Shown piece after piece: positions 42,301 through 51,000 of a DNA stretch of 64,000 bases. Source of the stretch: Crossaster papposus. Lineage: Eukaryota > Echinodermata > Asteroidea > Velatida > Solasteridae. The stretch spans positions 1,178,001 through 1,242,000 of the forward strand of contig JBAIAA010000094.1 of the NCBI GenBank assembly GCA_037893245.1, given 5' to 3'. Made by a program: the position numbers and the translations under genes. The notes under the pieces are model-generated. The model ran no database searches and was not told the DNA's origin. It saw only the letters and a program-made list of their open reading frames with translations. Every line of letters begins with the position of its first letter. Position 1 is the stretch's first letter.

Positions 42301-43116
42301 TTTCCAGTGGGAAATTTGGCAATATTTTGGCTCAGATGTCGACCTGGTGAGTGTCTCTTCATTCTCGAACAACGTTGAGGTTCGCAGCTCAGATATAAGT
42401 CGAGAAAATTAACCTCTTTCCTAGCCATGTTTTCTTGTGTGTATCTATGTACACGTGTATTGCCGCATAGGCCTATGCCGTCAGTGCCATGACGCATGAG
42501 TCTCACAGTTTGGGTTCTTTCCATTGAGAGATTTGGCAATATTTTGGCTCAGATGTCGAGCTGGTGAGTGTCTCTTCATTCTCGAACAACGTTGAGGTTC
42601 GCAGCTCCAATATAAGTCGAGCAAATTGTCATCATTGGCAGCCACCTTTTCTTAGGTGTATCTATGTACACGTGTATTGGCGCATTGGCCTATGCCGCCA
42701 GTGCAATGACGCATGAGTCTCACAGTTTTGGGTTCTTTCCAGTGAGAAATTTGGCAATATTTTGGCTCAGATGTCGAGCTGGTGAGTGTCTCTTCATTCT
42801 CGAGCAACGTTGAGGTTCGCAGCTCAAATATAAGTCGAGAAAATTATCCTCATTCGCAGCCACCTTTTCTGATGTGTATGTTTGTACACGTGTATTGCCG
42901 CATAGGCCTATGCCGTCAGTGCCCTGACGCATGGGTCTCACGGTTTGGGTTTTTTTCCAGTGAGAAATTTGGCAATATTTTGGCTCCGATGTCGAGCTGG
43001 TGAGTGTCTCGTCATTCTCGAACAACGTTGAGGTTCTCAGCTCAGATATAAGTCGAGAAAATTATCCTCATTCGCAGCCACCTTTTCTTATGTGTATGTT
43101 TGTACACGTGTATTGC
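39157..43116. repeat. Three higher-order units (1521 and 1303 bp) next to the island
   Basis: Equivalent monomers occur at 39157, 40678 and 41981, and at 39440, 40961 and 42264. The 1521-bp unit has 7 monomers and the 1303-bp unit has 6, one monomer having been lost. The segment 39958-40292 matches 42782-43116 with a constant offset of 2824 bp. This provides the uninterrupted counterpart of the sequence into which the island inserted. Confidence 0.8.
40201..40417. repeat. Representative satellite monomer with three dyads and a splice-like segment
   Basis: This copy is exactly 217 bp and shows the elements shared by most monomers. There are three perfect palindromes: CAACGTTG (40199-40206), TACACGTGTA with a CACGTG core (40279-40288), and GCATAGGCCTATGC (40294-40307). 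The last two are only 5 bp apart. Downstream, a pyrimidine run ending in CAG (40344-40353) is followed 39 nt later by CTG|GTGAGT (40390-40398), which imitates an acceptor and a strong donor. I counted 12 CpG dinucleotides. This monomer also contains the paralogous empty site of the island insertion, at 40292-40294. Confidence 0.9.
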
Positions 43117-43119
43117 GTG
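43114..43119 (+). repeat. Left copy of a 6-bp direct repeat at the island border
   Basis: TGCGTG spans the left junction: its first three bases belong to the satellite and the last three to the island. The matching copy is at 51922-51927. Six bases is short enough for chance, so this is only a candidate core site. Confidence 0.4.
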
Positions 43120-43167
43120 TACATGTCAATACCGCAAATGGAGGGCTTTAATGTAAGTACACACTCA

Positions 43168-43209
43168 CATACTGAGGACACCTTGCAAACCGAGCGCGTC
43201 CTCGGTATG
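43168..43209. repeat. Inverted repeat just inside the left border
   Basis: CATACTGAGGACAC (43168-43181) and GCGTCCTCGGTATG (43196-43209) are inverted copies matching at 12 of 14 positions with a 14-bp spacer. A nested ACCGAG/CTCGGT pair lies within. The TGAGGACAC core recurs in inverted orientation near the right border (about 51825-51835), with weaker forms at about 51863-51871 and 51894-51900. It may therefore be a protein-binding repeat of the element. Confidence 0.5.
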
Positions 43210-43673
43210 AAATATTGTGAAAAATGGCACTTTCGTGGCCGTTTTTGACTGTTGGTTAAATATCAAAGCGTTTGGGAGGAGTCCTCGGTTGACGCATAAG
43301 ACCTGACGTGAGGCAGTATGCACATTTTTTTCCCCGTCAAAAAAAACGCAAACGGGATTACTCTGAATGGCATAGCGCCCTCCGTTGGTTGCGCGTGTGA
43401 AAATGACGTAAATGTAAACATGTATGTACAATTACATGTGTACATACATGACAACATACTCGTTTAGACATGTCTTAACTATTATAACGTTGTTTTGGCC
43501 TAAGTGCATATTGTAGTTTATGCGAAGACGTGGTCATTTGCAGCTAGCTAGGTGTACTACCATGGAGCTGGAATAAATGGTAAGTAGAGATATTGTATTT
43601 GGAAGCTTGCATGTTACTCGCTATGTATGACTATGAGTATGACTGAGTATGAATGTAGCAGAGTATGACATAC
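43210..43673. other. Non-coding left part of the island
   Basis: No credible coding exon was seen here. The notable structure is a perfect 12-bp inverted repeat, CATGTATGTACA (43419-43430) and TGTACATACATG (43439-43450), around an 8-bp loop. Short TATGA-rich direct repetitions run from about 43624 to 43669. Confidence 0.5.
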
Positions 43674-44240
43674 CCGTCATCTGGGGTGACTTTGATAGTT
43701 TTTGGCACTTCTGATATCTTTTGAGTAGGATAAATGGGGTTTTCACCCTTGATTCTTTCAACTAATAACAATGTGCCTCTTGGCTATCAATAGACCAAAT
43801 CATTTCTTCATCAGATTGTGTTTTCATATTTTTTTTAAAACCACAACAAAATATCAAAGTCACCCCGTTGTCGGGGTGACATTGATAACCAATGAATAAA
43901 GCCTATGTTATCAAATTAACCCTCTTATTGGGGTGACTTTGATAATTTTAATTCGTTTTAAAAAAACACAAGCTACAAAACTATTCAAACAATACAAATA
44001 TTTGGGTTTTCTGATAACTTTAATGGTTTGATAGCCCCTCGACCCAGCCTTCCGTTTATAGACCCGTGGCATGATTGTTACGGTACATCAGAGCTCAATC
44101 AGTATCTGCGAAGACAGAAAAGACAAATACTATCATAAAAACACAACTACACAGAGTTTTGGACACTTTGTTGTTCAATTTTGACATTCGGGGTGATTTA
44201 TCAAAGTCACACTGAGTATCAAAGTCACCCCAGATGACGG
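43674..44240. mobile_element. 567-bp MITE-like element with 24-bp perfect terminal inverted repeats
   Basis: The first 24 bases (43674-43697, starting CCGTCATCTGGGG) are the exact reverse complement of the last 24 (44217-44240). The core GGGGTGACTTTGATA is repeated internally: inverted at 43852-43866, direct with one change at 43873-43887, direct at 43930-43944, and partly at 44190-44210. The 43852/43873 pair forms a hairpin. There is no coding capacity. TATGAC occurs on both sides (43664-43669 and 44243-44248), but not directly adjacent and in a TATGA-rich setting, so a target duplication is not proven. The superfamily is not recognised. Confidence 0.75.
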
Positions 44241-44449
44241 TATATGACGTGCTCATTTACGTTGTAATGTAATTTTTAGTTAAATGGCCTCGATCTCTTA
44301 CTCTAGTCTATAGGATGATATGGGAAGTGAATATGCCTAATTTCAGAATAATATAGAAGTTATAACCAAATTTAACTGCTTTATTTTGCCAACGCAAGCA
44401 TGAGTTGTTGAGCACCGTGCGAACAAGAAATAGTTAATTGTAGTTATTG

Positions 44450-44864
44450 TATAAATAATAAAACAAATAAGTAGCCACAATTATTAATATTTAATTGTAT
44501 AAGCCAATTTGGTATTCCAACTGCACATGCGCACATTTTCCCTTGACGATTTTTCTTTCGATATAAACATTTCATCGATTGCGTGCAAAAGCATAGCGGG
44601 GTACCAGCAAATTTCAAGAGATCGTCGTGTTTTAAAGTTACTAAGTAACATATTTTTGTTTACGTTTTGGTGTTTTCAGCCGCTTTGTGTGGCCAAACTT
44701 TTGTTCGAACAAATATTATTTTTTTTTTTCGATTTCACAAGAAAATGTAAAAAATGCGGATTTGGTTACCGCGTCCCCCATAGCCTTGTGTGCATTTGTC
44801 TGCCGTGTTTGTATCACTTGACCTCCTTGAGAAAAATTGTTGAATCTTGTTGTGCACATGCGCA
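44450..44864 (+). promoter_or_regulatory. Possible promoter region with TATA-like and NRF1-like motifs
   Basis: A TATAAATA sequence lies at 44450-44457. The 11-mer GCACATGCGCA occurs twice, at 44523-44533 and 44854-44864. It is one base from the core of the NRF1 consensus (TGCGCATGCGCA), a factor that binds many animal promoters. Both sites are upstream of the first coding exon at 44962, the second only about 100 bp away. The position fits a promoter, but no transcription start can be fixed from sequence. The 129-codon open frame across this region shows no recognisable protein features and is not called. Confidence 0.35.
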
Positions 44865-44961
44865 GTCGGAACTCCAAAGTGGCTTATTATCAGTTTAATG
44901 GTATATTGTTGTTGTATTGTTGTGTAGTCTAGGTGTGGCTGACAGAACTACCATAACAAAC

Positions 44962-45088
44962 ATGAAACGAAGTAGTCGTCTTGATGGAACCTTGACAAAT
45001 CACCAGCATCATGAAGGGGAGAACGTAATCGCACTGTGGCCTCCAGATTCATCATGGTATCCTGCCGTAATAATCTCCTTCACCAAAG
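44962..45088 (+). CDS. Coding exon 1: N-terminus and first half of a Tudor-like domain
   Basis: The exon encodes 42 residues plus one base. After a basic, Ser/Thr-rich start it contains GENVIALWPPDSSWYPAVI, with the spacing of small hydrophobic and aromatic residues typical of Tudor/agenet-like folds, which often bind methylated histone tails or arginines. It ends CACCAAAG|GTAAGT, a strong donor, in phase 1. Upstream the frame stays open back to about 44917, where TGTAG and TCTAG could serve as acceptors, so a 5' non-coding exon is possible. Confidence 0.7.
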
Positions 45089-48000
45089 GTAAGTGCGGAG
45101 CCTCTAAAAGGACATATGACGAAAACAAATGGAATGCCCTCGTAATTTGTGGGTTCACGTTAACGTGAACCCACATTAGGGTTGTGGGTTCCGTAGGTAA
45201 GAAATGTAATCCATAATGTAGAATCCCATTTGTTACACATAAATTAAGACAGCTGTATACCCTCTTACATCCCCCCATGACATGTACCACATGTAAATAA
45301 ACAATGCCATTTTTCCTAAACTTGATTCCTCCCCCCCCCCCCCTTTCAGAACCAAAAATATATATGATCTGTAAACAACAAATACTTTTCAACATTCCAC
45401 TCCCAATTGCATGTAATCTCTTTAAAGTTTAATTAGTTGAATTTGTGGCTTTCTTATCAGGAAAGTACTGCGTCCGATACACTGATGGTGTGACACGCTG
45501 CCTATTTGAGCACCAGGTGAGAAAATTACCATAGAATGCATTAATTAAAAACAGACAGGTTAGGAAGAATACCAATGAAATGCGTAATTCTTCCAAATAG
45601 GCACTTGGGGAGACAAACTAGCGTAATTTTTTAGGTAATAAGGAGACAGTGGCACTTAGGGAGACATTTTAGTGTCTCCCTAAGTGCCTTAGAAGTCTTA
45701 GAAGTCATATAATGAATGCACATGACACAAATTCTCATTTGAATTACATATCTTTTTATGAAGAGGATAAATACCGGTATGTCGTCAGTTAAGTTGCACA
45801 TCAAGGGCGAATGTTGTTGCTTGTGATGGTGTTAAAATAGATAGTATATTTTATAGATAACACAAAGAAATTGTTATTTGTTTAAAATTAAATGTGATTT
45901 TGATTTGATTTCTATGCCAGGTGGCCCATCCGAGTTTCTTGAATCCGCACTTAAATGGTTCAGACAGTCTACAAAGCAGTTCCATTTGGGATGATGGCCC
46001 ACAGGCTGATTCTGGTACAGAACCTGCCGTTTGTACTGCCCCATATGAGGTAATTCACACACACTCAACTTGTTTTCAGAACCCAAATATTCACTCTGGG
46101 TGCCCAGAAGCCAGAAACAAATTTATAAATCAAGTGTTTTTTTGGCAAGCACCCCCCCCCCTTTCACCCCCCCCCCCCCCACCCCACCCCACACCCCACC
46201 CCTCCCACCCCTACTCCCAACTCCCTCTCCTTTAGAGGGTCAACTAGTCCGAGGCAATTAGGCATATGCGTCTACCCCGAAAGAAAATAACAGTGGTGTT
46301 TTGGTTTTTTTCCACTCGTTCTAAATCATAAACGTTTTCTGCATCCGGCAACATAGAAAGTAGTAAGATTTTGATTCATTAGTGAACTTGTTTTCTGAAC
46401 CCTATCAAATATTCACTGTGGGTGCCCAGAAGCCAGAAACAAATTTGTAAATAAAGTGTTTTTGGCAAGCACCATCCCCCCCCCCCCCCCCCCCCACACA
46501 CACCCACCCCTCCCCCACACACCCACCCCTCCCCTCGCCCTCCCACCCCTCCCCAAAGAAATTGTTATTTGTTTAAAATTAAATGTGATTTTGATTTGAT
46601 TTCTATGCCAGGTGGCCCATCCGAGTTTCTTGAATCCGCACTTGAATGGTTCAGACAGTCTACAAAGCAGTTCCATTTGGGATGATGGCCCACAGGCTGA
46701 TTCTGGTAGAGGACCTGCCGTTTGTACTGCTCCATATGAGGTAATTCACACACACTCAACTTGTTTTCAGAACCCAAATATTCACTCTGGGTGCCCAGAA
46801 GCCAGAAACAAATTTATAAATCAAGTGTTTTTTTGGCAAGCACCCCCCCCCCTTTCACCCCCCCCCCCCCCCCACCCCACCCCACACCCCACCCCTCCCA
46901 CCCCTACTCCCAACTCCCTCTCCTTTAGAGGGTCAACTAGTCCGAGGCAATTAGGCATATGCGTCTACCCCGAAAGAAAATAACAGTGGTGTTTTGGTTT
47001 TTTTCCACTCGTTCTAAATCATAAACGTTTTCTGCATCCGGCAACATAGAAAGTAGTAAGATTTTGATTCATTAGTGAACTTGTTTTCTGAACCCTATCA
47101 AATATTCACTGTGGGTGCCCAGAAGCCAGAAACAAATTTGTAAATAAAGTGTTTTTGGCAAGCACCATCCCCCCCCCCCCCCCCACACACACCCACCCCT
47201 CCCCCACACACCCACCCCTCCCCTCGCCCTCCCACCCCTCCCCAAAGAAATTGTTATTTGTTTAAAATTAAATGTGATTTTGATTTGATTTCTATGCCAG
47301 GTGGCCCATCCGAGTTTCTTGAATCCGCACTTGAATGGTTCAGACAGTCTACAAAGCAGTTCCATTTGGGATGATGGCCCACAGGCTGATTCTGGTAGAG
47401 GACCTGCCGTTTGTACTGCTCCATATGAGGTAATTCACACACACTCAACTTGTTTTCAGAACCCAAATATTCACTCTGGGTGCCCAGAAGCCAGAAACAA
47501 ATTTATAAATCAAGTGTTTTTTTTGCAAGCACCCCCCCCCCTTTCACCCCCCCCCCCCCCCACCCCACCCCACACCCCACCCCTCCCACCCCTACTCCCA
47601 ACTCCCTCTCCTTTAGAGGGTCAACTAGTCCGAGGCAATTAGGCATATGCGTCTACCCCGAAAGAAAATAACAGTGGTGTTTTGGTTTTTTTCCACTCGT
47701 TCTAAATCATAAACGTTTTCTGCATCCGGCAACATAGAAAGTAGTAAGATTTTGATTCATTAGTGAACTTGTTTTCTGAACCCTATCAAATATTCACTGT
47801 GGGTGCCCAGAAGCCAGAAACAAATTTGTAAATAAAGTGTTTTTGGCAAGCACCATCCCCCCCCCCCCCCCCCCCCCACACACACCCACCCCTCCCCCAC
47901 ACACCCACCCCTCCCCTCGCCCTCCCACCCCTCCCCAAAGAAATTGTTATTTGTTTAAAATTAAATGTGATTTTGATTTGATTTCTATGCCAGGTGGCCC

Positions 48001-51000
48001 ATCCGAGTTTCTTGAATCCGCACTTAAATGGTTCAGACAGTCTACAAAGCAGTTCCATTTGGGATGATGGCCCACAGGCTGATTCTGGTACAGAACCTGC
48101 CGTTTGTACTGCTCCATATGAGGTAATTCACACACACTCAACTTGTTTTCAGAACCCAAATATTCACTCTGGGTGCCCAGAAGCCAGAAACAAATTTATA
48201 AATCAATTGTTTTTTTTGCAAGCACCCCCCCCCCCTTTCACCCCCCCCCCCCCACCCCACCCCACACCCCACCCCTCCCACCCCTACTCCCAACTCCCTC
48301 TCCTTTAGAGGGTCAACTAGTCCGAGGCAATTAGGCATATGCGTCTACCCCGAAAGAAAATAACAGTGGTGTTTTGGTTTTTTTCCACTCGTTCTAAATC
48401 ATAAACGTTTTCTGCATCCGGCAACATAGAAAGTAGTAAGATTTTGATTCATTAGTGAACTTGTTTTCTGAACCCTATCAAATATTCACTGTGGGTGCCC
48501 AGAAGCCAGAAACAAATTTGTAAATAAAGTGTTTTTGGCAAGCACCATCCCCCCCCCCCCCCCCCCACACACACCCACCCCTCCCCCACACACCCACCCC
48601 TCCCCTCGCCCTCCCACCCCTCCCCAAAGAAATTGTTATTTGTTTAAAATTAAATGTGATTTTGATTTGATTTCTATGCCAGGTGGCCCATCCGAGTTTC
48701 TTGAATCCGCACTTAAATGGTTCAGACAGTCTACAAAGCAGTTCCATTTGGGATGATGGCCCACAGGCTGATTCTGGTAGAGGACCTGCCGTTTGTACTG
48801 CTCCATATGAAGCCTCAAGTGCCGAGTCACAGAGATCATCAACCGAGGCTACTGAGACCGGTCACATAACGGTCATGGAGACCAGCAATGAAAGTGGGCA
48901 CAGGAAATGGGACAAGAAACACTTTTGCTTTTTCTGTGAAGTACCTCAATCTAAGTTGCCCCGTCATCTCCAGTCATGTCACAAAGAAGAGAGCGAAGTT
49001 GTAGAGATTGCGTCTGAGACCAACCCAAGTGCCCGTAAGATACTTCTGTGGAAAATCCGCAATGTTGGTAATCATAGGCACAATTGCCAAGTCCTTCGGA
49101 AAGGCCGGGGTGCACTTATTGTAGGATATAGGCCTAATCATAAGGTATCTCCACATGCATACGGACCGTGCATATATTGTTATGGCTATTATGTGCGAAG
49201 TGATCTCTGGCGTCACCAGTGCCCACTGAAACCTGCACTCCCTGCACACTCGCATGGTAGCACTACCACAACTCCTCTGCGTAGATGTGTTGCTCACAAG
49301 AGTGATTTGTTAAAGCCTCCACCTGTCGGTGTGTCTTTCCAGTTGAACCAGGTTCTTATTCCGATGAAGAGAGATGAGGTGACTCTGCTGGCCAAGAATG
49401 ACACTTTGATTGTGGAAGTAGCCAAGCGGGAATACGCGAAACTCGGGCACGATGTAGATCAACATGGCTACATCCGAAACAAGATACGGGAATTGGGTCG
49501 TCTTGTCATACAACTCCGCAAGAATACACACCAACCAAATGCATCACTTGAATTATTTGTCCACCCCCACTACCTGAATGATATCATCAAGGCTATTCAC
49601 GGTATTGCTGGCTTTAATGAAGACAAGCAGTTGTATGATGTTCCGTCTCTAGCTTTAAAGATTGGACATTCCATCAAGAAGTGTGCACTCATACTTAAAG
49701 GAAATGCTCTAGAGTCTGGCCAAAAGCAAAAAGCCCAACACGCTGAAGAATTTCTGCAGTTGTGCGAACTGACCTGGCGAGACCGTGTATCCACCCATGC
49801 ACACAGAACACTGTACCAAGGAAAGCGCAACCAACCTCAAATTCTGCCGACAAATGCTGATGTTGTGAAAATGTCGGCGTTCCTCCATGAAGCTGGCAAC
49901 AGAGAAGTGGAACTTGTCCAGGATGCTCGGGGCGAACAAATTGGACCAGCTTGGAAGAGATTGAATGAAGTCGCACTGTGCCACCTTATTATGTTCAACC
50001 GCAGAAGGCAAGGGGAGGTATCAAAAATGAAACTAGAAGACTTTCAGAAGCACACAACAGCTAGTGTGAACGGGGAATGCCTGCTGACTGATCTTGAACG
50101 GCATCTGTGCAAGATGTTCAGAGTTGTCGAAATAGTTGGCAAGAGGGGTCGAACTGTTCCTGTGCTTCTCAGCAATGAGGTGGTGGCGTGGTTGAGTGCT
50201 CTGATTGCGAAGAGAAATGAAGCTGGAGTCGCCCACGACAACACCTACTTGTTTGCACGATGTTCTTATGGAGGTACAGGTCATATAAGAGGATGTGACT
50301 GTATAAGATTGTACGCAGACATGGCGGGCCTTGACAATGCTGCCAGCATCCGGTCTACAAAACTTCGTAAGCACGTGGCAACCGCATCGCAAATTCTTGC
50401 CTTGAAGGAACATCCACTTGAAACACTTGCAAACTTCATGGGTCATGATTTGCGTGTCCATCGTGAATACTACCAGTTGCCAGATACTGTGCAGAGGGTC
50501 ACCAAACTTTCTAGACTTTTTCTCAGCTTGGAGAGGGGAAACTTGCCTTCCCAGCAGGGCAAATCCCTGGATGAACTGCATGTCACTGGTGGTAAGGACA
50601 CAGTTGTTTTAAATTATTTACTCAACAGCAAAAGAAAGACATTAATTATTGCTTTTGTTGAAAAATATTTGATCAGTAATTACTATTCACTAATACATCT
50701 TCAACAGCGAAAGAAATGCAAGAAATAACATTTTGTTATCAGTTCACAATATATGATAACAAATGGTATACGTGTTTGTGTGCATTTCTTTTGCTATTGC
50801 TCCTGCATTACAGAACAAGAAAGAGAAATAGAGAAAAATTAGAAAGAAACAGACCACAGAAATTTGACAAGAGTTGAGTCCACTTTTCTGAATTTACATG
50901 CAGGACAACAACCAACTGTCGGGTATGTGTGCATTAATCTAACAAAAACTGCTCTTTGTGACTTGCAGAAGGCTTCACTAGTGACGAGGAAAGCGATAAC

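Larger units (their letters stand above)
1..43116. repeat. 217-bp satellite array, left arm (about 199 monomers)
   Basis: The whole stretch is head-to-tail copies of one monomer of 217 bp, give or take 1-2 bp, all in the same orientation. Recurring landmarks in each copy are CAACGTTG, ATATAAGTCGAG, TCATTCGCAGCC, TACACGTGTA, GCATAGGCCTATGC, GACGCATGAGTCTCAC, AATTTGGCAATATTTTGG and GATGTCGAGCTGGTGAG. Copies fall into recognisable variant classes, for example those reading CTTTCCTAGCC instead of CATTCGCAGCC, and these recur in fixed order as higher-order units. Monomers are not CpG-depleted. No unique sequence longer than a few bases interrupts the arm. Monomer length, homogeneity and higher-order structure suit a centromeric or pericentromeric satellite, but location cannot be shown from sequence alone. 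Confidence 0.97.
45864..48810. repeat. Tandem ~690-bp repeat carrying a cassette exon, four full units plus a partial fifth
   Basis: Units begin near AAAGAAATTGTTATTTG, and the exon they contain starts at 45921, 46612, 47301, 47994 and 48683, giving spacings of 691, 689, 693 and 689 bp. Each full unit has intron end, 129-nt exon, and an intron with two long C-rich tracts. The intron itself contains two related ~90-bp halves around GGGTGCCCAGAAGCCAGAAAC. Length differences come from poly-C runs. Near identity indicates recent amplification. The fifth unit departs at about 48810, where the exon continues as the large recombinase exon instead of ending at a donor. Confidence 0.9.

Noticed and set aside
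1..43116. Hundreds of 60-150-codon open frames on both strands of the satellite
   Set aside because: They repeat with the monomer, occur on both strands and in several frames at once, and shift frame each monomer because 217 is not a multiple of three. No family or signal is recognisable. They are by-products of a stop-poor repeat.
43664..44248. TATGAC as target-site duplication of the 567-bp MITE
   Set aside because: The copies are separated from the terminal repeats by 2-4 bp, and the left flank is full of TATGA repeats, so chance is likely.
44509..44898. 129-codon open frame upstream of the gene
   Set aside because: It is low in complexity, Phe/Cys/Leu-rich, lacks domain features and overlaps the likely promoter region.
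46070..48756. Pro-rich and Gly-rich open frames over the C-rich tracts
   Set aside because: They are translations of low-complexity intron sequence between cassette exons.
50033..50581. 182-codon antisense open frame in the recombinase exon
   Set aside because: It is a shadow of the well-supported + strand frame, with no features of its own.
50592..50728. Extension of the recombinase frame to the stop at 50728
   Set aside because: A good donor (GTG|GTAAGG) ends the exon, composition becomes AT-rich, and a phase-matched acidic exon and SANT-like exon follow. Intron retention remains possible as a minor form.
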